DNA from: an uncultured Bacillota bacterium | GTDB taxonomy: Bacteria; Bacillota; Clostridia; Peptostreptococcales; Anaerovoracaceae | DNA: 7,823 bases | Assembly: GCA_946631075.1 (NCBI GenBank) | Contig: CAMOZS010000075.1 | Location: forward strand, 1 to 7,823 | Direction: 5' to 3' | Part shown: positions 1-6,338 of the stretch, piece after piece | Numbering within the stretch: position 1 is the first letter of the stretch | How the letters are laid out: each line of letters starts with the position of its first letter | Made by a program: the position numbers and the translations under genes | The notes under the pieces: generated by a model | What the model was told of the DNA's origin: nothing | Seen by the model: only the letters and a program-made list of their open reading frames with translations | Databases searched by the model: none

Positions 1-80
1 GCGAACGGGTGGTATGGCAGTATGGCTCGCCAAAAAAAGGAGCTTAAAACGGCAATGAGAGGCTGTCCCTTTTCGCCGCG
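1..80. other. Short gene-free stretch downstream of the radical SAM gene
   Basis: These 80 bases follow the stop codon of the minus-strand radical SAM gene and reach the window edge. Read on the minus strand they contain a run of seven T (complement of A32-A38), as expected for a terminator tail, but I could not find a convincing GC-rich stem immediately before it. Only a weak AAAAGG/CCTTTT pairing with a long loop is possible. No ORF or RNA gene is recognisable. Confidence 0.4.
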
Positions 81-1166
81 TCAGCGCTGGATATGATAGA
101 TCCCTCTGGGAAGGGAAGGGTCCACTGCGTAGCGGATCTGAAGATGGGGGTATTTGCCGGCGAAATATTTCTTGTTGGCGCCGCCGTGGCCAATCATATT
201 GGAGAAGGATTCCCCGCAGGAGGTGAAAGTGAGCCGAACGGGCGCGCAATCCTCGCCGGATGGCAGGGCGCTTCCCGCGGCGCTTTCGCCGAGCAGGGCT
301 TGCAGCTGGTCCTCCAGATCCTCCCGCGCAAGTTCTCCCTCGACCAGCTGGCGAAAAGCCGGGTGGAAGGAGTGGCCGCGGGTCTGGCTGTTTTCGGAGG
401 TTTCCGAGATCAGGTCGGTGCTTTTGAGACCGACCCGGAGGATGGTGATGCCGGCCCGGTCCAGGATCCGGTACATCTCCTTGGTGATGGCGACCGCTTC
501 CTCAGTGGTCAGGGGCTGGTAGAGGCCGGCAGCGTACTGGCGGGCAAGCTCCGTATCTTCCAGGACGACCGTTGGGTAGAGACGGGCCAGGGAGGGACCG
601 ATCTGCACCGTCTTTCGGGCGGAGTCTACGCATTTCTCAAGGCTGTCGCCGGGAAGGCCGATCATCAGCTGGATGCCAAGCTCGAAACCGTAGCTTTTGA
701 TCAGATCGCAGGCACGGTAAACATCCTCCACGGTATGGCCCCGGCGGGAGGCGGTCAGGACATCAGGATCAAAGGACTGGACGCCCAGTTCGATGATGTC
801 GACGCCGAAGGCCCGCAGCTGGTCCAGGATGGGGACATCGATGTAGTCGGGACGGGTGGAGAGGTGGATCTTGTCGATCTTACCCCGGTCTTTGTACTCT
901 TTTGCCACAGCAAGAAAGGCGGCCTGTTCCTCCATGGGAAGGCCGGTGAAACTGCCGCCGTAAAAGGCGGCTTCGATCGTCTCAAGGCCGCGGCCGGGCC
1001 CGTCCAGCCTTTGCATGGTGGAGAGCCACTGGTCCAGGATCTGCCGGACGTCTTCCGGGCTGACATCATCGGTCCGGGCCGTGATCGCCTTCTGGTTGCA
1101 GAAGACGCAGGAGTGGCCGCAGCCCCGGTGGGGTATGAAGATGGGGATGATCGCGTGTTTTTTCAT
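81..1166 (-). CDS. Elp3-like radical SAM protein, function uncertain
   Basis: A 361-residue protein when started at the ATG at 1166. Near the N-terminus it has the radical SAM cluster motif CX3CX2C (C16, C20, C23, in the context RGCGHSCVFCNQ), which binds the [4Fe-4S] cluster that cleaves S-adenosylmethionine. This is followed by AFYGGSFTG (67-75), STRPDYID (103-110), ELGVQSFD (126-133) and QLMIGLPGD (166-174). These blocks are typical of the Elp3/YhcC-like radical SAM branch. The GNAT acetyltransferase domain of true Elp3 is absent, since only about 110 residues follow the core, so tRNA modification is possible but unproven. Residues 250-310 are low in recognisable motifs and the last 50 residues are conserved-looking. 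The frame stays open to 1343, but those extra 59 residues overlap the divergent gene and its promoter and look non-coding. ATG 1175 lies inside the proposed -10 element, which favours 1166. No Shine-Dalgarno is visible. Family call is firm; substrate is unknown. Confidence 0.9.
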   Translation of the reverse strand: MKKHAIIPIFIPHRGCGHSCVFCNQKAITARTDDVSPEDVRQILDQWLSTMQRLDGPGRGLETIEAAFYGGSFTGLPMEEQAAFLAVAKEYKDRGKIDKIHLSTRPDYIDVPILDQLRAFGVDIIELGVQSFDPDVLTASRRGHTVEDVYRACDLIKSYGFELGIQLMIGLPGDSLEKCVDSARKTVQIGPSLARLYPTVVLEDTELARQYAAGLYQPLTTEEAVAITKEMYRILDRAGITILRVGLKSTDLISETSENSQTRGHSFHPAFRQLVEGELAREDLEDQLQALLGESAAGSALPSGEDCAPVRLTFTSCGESFSNMIGHGGANKKYFAGKYPHLQIRYAVDPSLPRGIYHIQR

Positions 1167-1173
1167 ATTTAAC

Positions 1174-1182
1174 ATTGTAGCA
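1174..1182 (-). promoter_or_regulatory. Extended -10 promoter of the radical SAM gene
   Basis: On the minus strand the bases read TGC TACAAT, an extended -10 (TGn plus a TATAAT-like hexamer with one mismatch). A 17-base spacer would place the -35 at 1202-1197 (CACAGG), a poor match to TTGACA, so activity would rest on the TGn extension. The expected transcription start, 6-7 bases downstream, falls at 1167-1166, on the proposed ATG. Inferred from sequence only. Confidence 0.5.
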
Positions 1183-1186
1183 CAAT
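1174..1186. repeat. 13-bp palindrome over the radical SAM promoter
   Basis: ATTGT-AGC-ACAAT is a perfect inverted repeat with 5-base arms and a 3-base centre. It covers the whole minus-strand -10 element and its TGn extension, and runs directly into a CAATTG palindrome (1183-1188). It could be a repressor operator, but arms this short can arise by chance and no second copy was seen upstream of the other genes in the window. Confidence 0.25.
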
Positions 1187-1200
1187 TGATTCCCAGCCTG

Positions 1201-1209
1201 TGGTAAAAT
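1201..1209 (+). promoter_or_regulatory. Extended -10 promoter of the deacetylase gene
   Basis: TGG TAAAAT is an extended -10 element. At a 17-base spacer the -35 position (1181-1186, CACAAT) is a poor match, so the TGn would again carry recognition. The expected start near 1216 gives a leader of about 42 bases before the ATG at 1258. An overlapping alternative, TTGATT (1186-1191) with TATATG (1209-1214) at 17-base spacing, is possible. The string 1199-1210 matches the one before ung (2649-2660) in 11 of 12 positions. Confidence 0.5.
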
Positions 1210-1257
1210 ATATGGAACAGCGACAGTCGAGCATCCGGAGAGTAAAAGAGATAGGAC

Positions 1258-2595
1258 ATGAGTATCAGACACAATGCCTTTACAAAAGCAGTCAGCACCC
1301 GCCGAAGAGGACGCAGGAGAAAGCGGCTTTTGCTGCCGGTCATCCTGGTGGGCGTCTGCGTTCTGGGGATCGGCCTGATGACGGTCTACTATTATTCCGA
1401 ACAGACCTATCTGGTCCTGAACGGGGACAAGGAGGTCAGCGTGGGACTGCAGGGGATCTACAGCGATCCCGGCGTGACAGCCAAAAGCTGGGGAAGGGAT
1501 GTGTCCGACCAGGCAGAGGTCAGCGGCCTTCCCGACACCAAGACTCCGGGTGAGTATGTCGTTACCTATACTTCGGGGGACCTGCATGTGGAGCGGACGG
1601 TTACAGTTCTGGATCACATGGTGCCCCGTCTTGAGCTGAAAGGGGACAAGACCGTCACCTTGAAGCTGGGGGAGGCCTATGAGGAGGCCGGTTTTGAGGC
1701 GGAGGATGACAGCGGGACCGATCTGACGGACCAGGTCAAAGTATCCGATCAGAAGTTTGACCGGGCGGGGACCTTCAGGATCCGCTACACGGTCAGCGAC
1801 AGTGAGGGCCGGACCACCCGGCTTTCACGGAAAGTGGTCATCGAGCCCAATACGGAATACGAAACACCCGGCCTGCCCATCTGCATGTACCACTATGTCT
1901 ATGATGAGAACGATCCCCCCGATGATGTCAACGCCCGCTACAAGAACTACATCAGCAAGCAGGATCTGATCGAGGAGATGAACTGGCTGAACGAGGAGGG
2001 TTACTACTACCCGACCTGGGAGGAGGTCCGGGATTACGTGGACGGAAAGCTCCTGCTTCCGCAGAAGAGCATCGTCCTCACTTTTGATGACGGTGAGTAC
2101 GCTACCCTGGATCAGCTGATCCCCATCGTGGAGGAGACCCATGTGCCGGTCACCAGTTTCCTGATCACGGAGCACGCCGGAGAGTCCAAGGCGAAGAAGT
2201 ACAAGAGCGAGTATTTCCGGTTTGAATCCCATACCCACGGCCTCCATCATGCCGGGGGAGCAGCCGGATACAGGGGCATGCTCCCGGTGGTCGACTTTGA
2301 GACAGGCCTGGCGGATCTGAAGAAATCCATCGAGATCTGCGGAAGCGGCCTGGCCATAGCCTATCCCTACGGCGATTTCAATGAGAATGTCCGGACCATC
2401 ACCGAGGCGGCGGGTTTTCTGGTCGGCGTGACTACCCAGTTCGGCAACGCCCGGCCTGGCATGGATCCCCTGGCCCTGCCCAGGGTACGCATGTGGCAGG
2501 ACCAGACTCTGGATTATTTCCAGAGGAACGTGGCCCCGCCGGACACCCTGCAGACGAATGAAACGACTCAGACGACCCAGACGACGGGGCAGTAG
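1258..2595 (+). CDS. Membrane-anchored polysaccharide deacetylase with two Ig-like domains
   Basis: A 445-residue type II membrane protein. A very basic N-terminus (RRRGRRRKR, 15-23) precedes one hydrophobic segment (about 24-46), so the rest should lie outside the cell. Residues 50-119 and 122-196 form two related DUF5011/Ig-like domains (GDKEVSVGLQGIYSDPG and GDKTVTLKLGEAYEEAG openings), probably spacers or wall-binding modules. The NodB deacetylase domain (about 206-425) starts with PICMYHYV and has motif 1 TFDDG (275-279; D277 and D278 as catalytic base and metal ligand), motif 2 SHTHGLHH (324-331; zinc-type histidines), motif 3 AYPYGD (368-373) and LPRVRMW (407-413). The likely reaction is N-deacetylation of peptidoglycan or an exopolysaccharide; the substrate cannot be read from sequence. 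A Thr/Gln-rich tail ends the protein. An in-frame TAG at 1252-1254 rules out an earlier start. Shine-Dalgarno is weak: GGAGAG (1237-1242) is 15 bases away and AAGAG (1246-1250) is a poor match. Confidence 0.92.
   Translation: MSIRHNAFTKAVSTRRRGRRRKRLLLPVILVGVCVLGIGLMTVYYYSEQTYLVLNGDKEVSVGLQGIYSDPGVTAKSWGRDVSDQAEVSGLPDTKTPGEYVVTYTSGDLHVERTVTVLDHMVPRLELKGDKTVTLKLGEAYEEAGFEAEDDSGTDLTDQVKVSDQKFDRAGTFRIRYTVSDSEGRTTRLSRKVVIEPNTEYETPGLPICMYHYVYDENDPPDDVNARYKNYISKQDLIEEMNWLNEEGYYYPTWEEVRDYVDGKLLLPQKSIVLTFDDGEYATLDQLIPIVEETHVPVTSFLITEHAGESKAKKYKSEYFRFESHTHGLHHAGGAAGYRGMLPVVDFETGLADLKKSIEICGSGLAIAYPYGDFNENVRTITEAAGFLVGVTTQFGNARPGMDPLALPRVRMWQDQTLDYFQRNVAPPDTLQTNETTQTTQTTGQ
2551..2586 (+). repeat. Four 9-bp units encoding a Thr-rich C-terminal tail
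   Basis: Four in-frame 9-base units (CAGACGAAT, GAAACGACT, CAGACGACC, CAGACGACG) encode QTN-ETT-QTT-QTT just before the deacetylase stop codon. The last two units differ only in their final base. Because the unit is a multiple of three, copy-number changes by slippage would lengthen or shorten the tail without breaking the frame. Confidence 0.6.
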
Positions 2596-2665
2596 GCGGG
2601 ATGAGAAGGACTCCGCGGAAGGGTTTGGTCTTTTATCCGATGCGGCTTTGTGGTAGAATAGCTCC
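2596..2665. other. Intergenic region between the deacetylase gene and ung
   Basis: Seventy bases containing the ung promoter at the right end. An imperfect pairing of GGATGAGA with TTTTATCC (2 G-U pairs) could form a weak hairpin, but it is not followed by a clear T-run, so I do not call a terminator. Readthrough from the deacetylase gene into ung is possible. Confidence 0.4.
2651..2659 (+). promoter_or_regulatory. Extended -10 promoter directly abutting ung
   Basis: TGG TAGAAT is an extended -10 element ending 6 bases before the ung ATG (2666). No good -35 lies at the proper distance: 2631-2636 is TTTTAT at 17-base spacing, and TTGGTC at 2625-2630 is 23 bases away. The predicted transcription start, at 2666-2667, is the A or T of the ATG, so the transcript would have essentially no leader. 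An in-frame TAG sits inside this element (2654-2656). Confidence 0.55.
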
Positions 2666-3337
2666 ATGGTTCACATCGGAAACAGCTGGGATGACAAGCT
2701 TAGCGGAGAATTTGATAAAGATTACTACCTGCAGCTGCGGGAGTTTCTCAAGGAAGAGTACAGCAGCCGGACCGTATATCCAGACATGTACGATATTTTC
2801 AATGCGCTGAAGTACACGCCCTACGAGGATGTCCGGGCGGTGATCCTGGGACAGGATCCCTATCACGAACCGGGCCAGGCTCACGGGCTGTGTTTTTCTG
2901 TGCAGAAAGGTGTGGAGATCCCCCCGTCCCTGATGAACATCTACCGGGAACTCGAGGCTGATCTGGGGATCAAACCGCCGCGTCACGGCTGCCTGGAGAG
3001 CTGGGCGAAAAACGGGGTGCTGCTGCTCAATACGGTCCTGACGGTCCGGGAGCACGCTGCTCATTCCCATAAGGGCAAAGGCTGGGAAGTCTTCACTGAT
3101 CATGTGATCCGGCTCCTGAATGAGCGGCCTGAGCCCATGGTCTTCATCCTGTGGGGAAGGCCCGCGGGAAGGAAGGCGGACCTGATCACATCCCCCCAGC
3201 ACGAGATCATCACTGGGGCCCATCCCAGTCCTCTGTCTGCTTACAAGGGATTCTTCGGCGGCCGGTATTTTTCCAGGACCAACGATTTCCTGGTCCGGTC
3301 GGGGAGCCGGCCCATCGACTGGAGGATCCCGGAATGA
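2666..3337 (+). CDS. ung: Uracil-DNA glycosylase, family 1
   Basis: Removes uracil from DNA after cytosine deamination or dUTP misincorporation, starting base-excision repair; a soluble cytoplasmic enzyme. All family 1 signatures are present: GQDPYH (62-67, with D64 as the water-activating aspartate and Y66 in the binding pocket), LLLNTVLTV (119-127, with N122 for uracil recognition), and HPSPLSAYKGFFG (186-198, with catalytic H186 and the Leu-loop). At 223 residues it is near full family length (E. coli Ung is 229). The start at 2666 is fixed from upstream by an in-frame TAG at 2654-2656 and gives the usual N-terminus (GNSWDDKL). No Shine-Dalgarno precedes it; the bases just before the ATG are AATAGCTCC. 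It heads a same-strand cluster and its TGA overlaps the next ATG by four bases. Confidence 0.97.
   Translation: MVHIGNSWDDKLSGEFDKDYYLQLREFLKEEYSSRTVYPDMYDIFNALKYTPYEDVRAVILGQDPYHEPGQAHGLCFSVQKGVEIPPSLMNIYRELEADLGIKPPRHGCLESWAKNGVLLLNTVLTVREHAAHSHKGKGWEVFTDHVIRLLNERPEPMVFILWGRPAGRKADLITSPQHEIITGAHPSPLSAYKGFFGGRYFSRTNDFLVRSGSRPIDWRIPE
3321..3325 (+). promoter_or_regulatory. Shine-Dalgarno of the lysO-like gene
   Basis: GGAGG inside the end of ung, 8 bases before the ATG at 3334. It decides the start: the frame is open further upstream to 3151, but that stretch only shadows ung. Confidence 0.85.
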
Positions 3338-4383
3338 AACTGCTTCTGATCTACTGGGCTTTTCTGGTCGGCGGATATATCGCAGGGGGCAGGCTCCGGG
3401 CCGGCGGCAGGCATCCCAAAGCGCTGGGCTCTTTCATGATGGTTACCGTCTACGGCCTGTGTTTTTTTATGGGCATGCGGATGGGAGTGAACGAACAGGT
3501 CACCTCCAATCTTGGGAAGATCGGCCTGGAGGCTCTGCTGATCACCCTGCTTTGCATTGCCGGGAGCATGCTGGCCATGTTCGGCCTGAGGAAGATCCTG
3601 GGGATGGACCGGTACGGGAACCTGATCCGGCAAAGCCGGCGGGGACTGAAGGAGCCGGGCAGACGGGAAAAGAAAGAAGCCGGAGGCGAAGAAGCAGGAA
3701 GCCGGGCAGGAGGGGAAGCCGCCTTTGCTGCGGAAGGCGATGAGGGCCTTGATATCAAGAGCACCATCATCCTGCTCTCGGTCGTAGTCATCGGAATGCT
3801 GATCGGGGCTCTGGCCCTGGTGCGCCGGGGACCGGATTTCCTTGAATGGTTCGACGGCAGCTCCAACCTGGCCATGATCATCCTGCTCTGTATTCTGATG
3901 AGCCTGGTCGGCCTTGATATGGCCCTGTCCGGTGATGTCATCCGGAATCTGCGGCAGGCAGGCTTCCGGGTCCTGCTCTTTCCGGTCGCTTCCATGATCG
4001 GGACCATGGCCCTGGGAATCTGCGGCTGCCTGCTTCTGGGCTTCAGCCTGCGGGAGAGCACGGCCATCCCTATCGGCTTCGGCTGGTACAGCTACGCGCC
4101 CATCGTGATCGCCGGAGCAGGCCAGCAGTATATCGTAGCCAGCGCGGTCTCCTTCATGCACAATGTGATCCGGGAGGTCACAGGGATCATCATGATCCCG
4201 GTAGCGGCCAGGAAGTTCGGCTACCTGGAGGCGGCCTCCATTCCAGGGATCGCGGCCATGGATGTCTGCATCCCGATCGTAAGCCGCAGCTGCCGTTCGG
4301 ATACCGTCATCTATTCCTTTGCCATCGGCCTGATCATGTGCGTGGTCACATCGGTCGGCGTGCCCCTGGCCATGGGAGTGTAA
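3334..4383 (+). CDS. lysO: LysO-family lysine exporter
   Basis: A 349-residue polytopic membrane protein of the LysO (YbjE/DUF340) family, which in E. coli exports L-lysine and toxic analogues such as thialysine. Transport of lysine here is inferred from family membership. The N-terminal part (1-90) has three membrane segments with FFMGMRMGV (44-52). A hydrophilic, Glu/Lys/Arg/Gly-rich linker (about 100-140) follows. The C-terminal part (141-349) carries ILMSLVGLDMA (187-197) and the family hallmark GFGWYS (248-253), followed by SFMHNVIREVTGI (273-285) and AAMDVCIPI (307-315). E. coli LysO is 299 residues; the extra length is mostly in the linker. The ATG at 3334 overlaps the ung stop (ATGA), so translation is probably coupled, and it has a good GGAGG. 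The frame stays open upstream to 3151, but that stretch overlaps ung and has no transporter features. Confidence 0.88.
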   Translation: MKLLLIYWAFLVGGYIAGGRLRAGGRHPKALGSFMMVTVYGLCFFMGMRMGVNEQVTSNLGKIGLEALLITLLCIAGSMLAMFGLRKILGMDRYGNLIRQSRRGLKEPGRREKKEAGGEEAGSRAGGEAAFAAEGDEGLDIKSTIILLSVVVIGMLIGALALVRRGPDFLEWFDGSSNLAMIILLCILMSLVGLDMALSGDVIRNLRQAGFRVLLFPVASMIGTMALGICGCLLLGFSLRESTAIPIGFGWYSYAPIVIAGAGQQYIVASAVSFMHNVIREVTGIIMIPVAARKFGYLEAASIPGIAAMDVCIPIVSRSCRSDTVIYSFAIGLIMCVVTSVGVPLAMGV

Positions 4384-4407
4384 GAACCAGCTTTTGCAAA
4401 AAAATAC

Positions 4408-4412
4408 AGGAG
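4408..4412 (+). promoter_or_regulatory. Shine-Dalgarno of typA
   Basis: AGGAG in the 41-base gap after the lysO-like gene, followed by an A/T-rich spacer of 12 bases before the ATG at 4425, longer than the usual 5-9. A TTTTGCAAAA palindrome lies just upstream (4392-4401). I see no clear typA promoter in the gap: TTGCAA (4394-4399) and TATAAA (4413-4418) are only 13 bases apart. Confidence 0.7.
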
Positions 4413-4424
4413 TATAAAAGATAA

Positions 4425-6338
4425 ATGAGCGAGAAAAAGAAAATCATCAACATTGCAGTCATTGCCCACGTCGATGCCGGCAAGTCCACCCTGGTCGACG
4501 CCTTCCTGAATCAGAGCGGGGTATTCCGCGAGAATCAGCAGGTGGTCGACTGCGTCATGGACAGCGACGATATCGAGCGTGAGCGGGGCATCACCATCTA
4601 TTCCAAGAACTGCTCCGTCATGCACGGGGACGTGAAGATCAACATCGTGGATACGCCGGGACACGCGGATTTTTCCTCGGAGGTCGAGCGGATCATCAAG
4701 ACCGTCGACACCGTCATCCTCCTGGTGGATTCCAGCGAAGGACCCATGCCCCAGACCAGGTTCGTCCTGAAGAAGTCCCTGGAGCAGGGGCTCAATCCCA
4801 TCCTGCTGATCAACAAGATCGACAAGAAGGACGCCCGGATCGACGAGGTCGTGGATGAGGTCTACGAGCTCTTCATGGATCTGGACGCCAGCGATGAGCA
4901 GCTGGATTTCCCCATCCTTTACGGGATCGCCCGGCAGGGCATCGTGGTCCGCGACCCATCCGAAGTGGAAGGCATGACCGTCGAGAGCGGGGCAGGCCAG
5001 GTGGACAATGAAGGCAATCCCATGAAGATCAAGAAGTCGGCCAAGGGCATGAACGGACTGGACATCACACCCCTGTTCGAGACCATCATCGAGCACTGCC
5101 AGCCCTATCCGGACCGGAATGAAGAACCTCTGCAGCTGCAGATCTCGGCTCTGGCCTACGATGACTATATCGGCCGTCTGGGCATCGGCAGGATCACCAA
5201 GGGTATCCTCAGGGAGGCCAGCACGGTCACTGTCGCCGGAGAAGGCGGCGGGACCAAGGAGAGAAAGATCAATCAGGTCTTCGTATACCGGGGCCTGAAG
5301 CGGGTGCCGACCGAGCAGGCGGAGTCGGGCGATATCGTCGTCGTCTCCGGCATTTCGGACATCTCCATCGGAGAGACCATCTGCGCCCAGGGTCAGGCGG
5401 ATCCCCTGCCCATGATCTCCATCGAAGAGCCGACCCTGTCCATGTATTTCATGGTCAACAAATCCCCCTTCGCGGGCAAGGTGGGCAAGTTCGTCACCTC
5501 CCGTCACATCCGGGAGAGGCTGAAGAAGGAGCTGGAAGTCAATGTGGGACTTCGGGTCGAGGAGACGGATTCCACCGACAGCTTCAAGGTATCCGGAAGA
5601 GGCGAGCTCCATCTTTCCATCCTGATCGAGAACATGCGGCGGGAAGGCTATGAGCTGGCTGTTTCCAAGCCGGAGGTCATCATGAGAAAAGATGAAAACG
5701 GGCATCTCCTTGAGCCGATCGAGGAGGTCGTGATCGATGTGCCGGATGAATACTCGGGATCGGTCATCTCCAAGCTGAACATCCGCAAGGGCATGATGCA
5801 GCAGATGAAGAGCGAGAACGGATACACCAGACTGGAATACCTGGCGCCGACCAGAGGCCTGCTGGGCTACCGGAGCGAGTTCATCAATGATACGAGAGGC
5901 GAGGGGACCATGGTCCGCCGCTTCGAGAAGTTCGATGAGTTTGCCGGCGAGATCCCCCAGAGGATCAACGGCGTAGCCATCGCCCAAGAAGAAGGGGTCA
6001 CCACTCCCTATGCCATCTTCAATATCGCCGAGCGGGTCCAGATGTTCGTGGAGCCGGGAACCCATGTCTATGAGGGTATGATCGTCGGGATGAATGCCCG
6101 CAGTGATGACATGGTGGTCAACCCCTGCAAGGCCAAGAAGGCGACTAACATGCGGGCGGCCGGAAGCGATGAGAACATCAAGCTGGCCCCGGCCAGGGTC
6201 TTTACTCTGGAAGAAGCCCTGGAATTCATCGATGATGACGAGCTGGTGGAGATCGTTCCAGACGACATTCGTCTGAGAAAGAAGATCCTCAGCGAGCTGG
6301 ACCGCAGAAGGGATGCAAGGAGATCGAGAAATGGATAA
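4425..6338 (+). CDS. typA: Translational GTPase TypA/BipA
   Basis: A 637-residue ribosome-associated GTPase of the EF-G-like superfamily, involved in ribosome assembly and translation under stress or cold. The G domain (8-225) shows G1 AHVDAGKST (14-22), G2 RERGITI (52-58), G3 DTPGHADF (76-83, with catalytic H80), G4 NKID (130-133) and a G5 region YGIARQG (166-172). Domain II (about 232-330) and the EF-G-like domains (332-500) follow, including SGRGELHLSIL (390-400) and DEYSGSVI (441-448). The C-terminal TypA-specific domain has PTRGLLGYRSEF (475-486), INDTRGEG (487-494) and EALEFIDDDELVE (597-609). The last two and the absence of an EF-G domain IV separate it from EF-G, LepA and TetM. It is about 30 residues longer than E. 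coli BipA (607), mainly through an insert around 176-212. P-loop A18 replaces the His common in BipA (see findings). The 3' end overlaps the mscS start by 8 bases. Confidence 0.97.
   Translation: MSEKKKIINIAVIAHVDAGKSTLVDAFLNQSGVFRENQQVVDCVMDSDDIERERGITIYSKNCSVMHGDVKINIVDTPGHADFSSEVERIIKTVDTVILLVDSSEGPMPQTRFVLKKSLEQGLNPILLINKIDKKDARIDEVVDEVYELFMDLDASDEQLDFPILYGIARQGIVVRDPSEVEGMTVESGAGQVDNEGNPMKIKKSAKGMNGLDITPLFETIIEHCQPYPDRNEEPLQLQISALAYDDYIGRLGIGRITKGILREASTVTVAGEGGGTKERKINQVFVYRGLKRVPTEQAESGDIVVVSGISDISIGETICAQGQADPLPMISIEEPTLSMYFMVNKSPFAGKVGKFVTSRHIRERLKKELEVNVGLRVEETDSTDSFKVSGRGELHLSILIENMRREGYELAVSKPEVIMRKDENGHLLEPIEEVVIDVPDEYSGSVISKLNIRKGMMQQMKSENGYTRLEYLAPTRGLLGYRSEFINDTRGEGTMVRRFEKFDEFAGEIPQRINGVAIAQEEGVTTPYAIFNIAERVQMFVEPGTHVYEGMIVGMNARSDDMVVNPCKAKKATNMRAAGSDENIKLAPARVFTLEEALEFIDDDELVEIVPDDIRLRKKILSELDRRRDARRSRNG
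6317..6322 (+). promoter_or_regulatory. Shine-Dalgarno of the mscS-type gene
   Basis: AAGGAG within the typA 3' end, 8 bases before the ATG at 6331. It favours 6331 over the in-frame ATG at 6313, which would put this purine run inside the coding region. Confidence 0.85.

Noticed and set aside
93..1172. A 359-codon plus-strand open frame opposite the radical SAM gene
   Set aside because: It is codon-aligned antisense to the radical SAM gene, shows no recognisable domain, and arises from the same avoidance of TTA, CTA and TCA codons.
1167..1343. A 59-residue N-terminal extension of the radical SAM protein
   Set aside because: It would run through the divergent promoter region and into the deacetylase gene, and radical SAM homologues of this type begin close to the CX3CX2C motif.
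2599..2638. Possible terminator after the deacetylase gene
   Set aside because: The stem needs two G-U pairs, is only 8 pairs long with a long loop, and lacks a proper T-run after it.
1825..2667. A 280-codon minus-strand open frame opposite the deacetylase gene
   Set aside because: The sense strand has clear NodB motifs; the antisense translation has none and is the shadow of codon bias.
3241..4161. A 306-codon minus-strand open frame opposite the lysO-like gene
   Set aside because: It is codon-aligned antisense to a well-supported membrane transporter; its His/Gln/Asp-rich translation is what the complement of hydrophobic codons gives.
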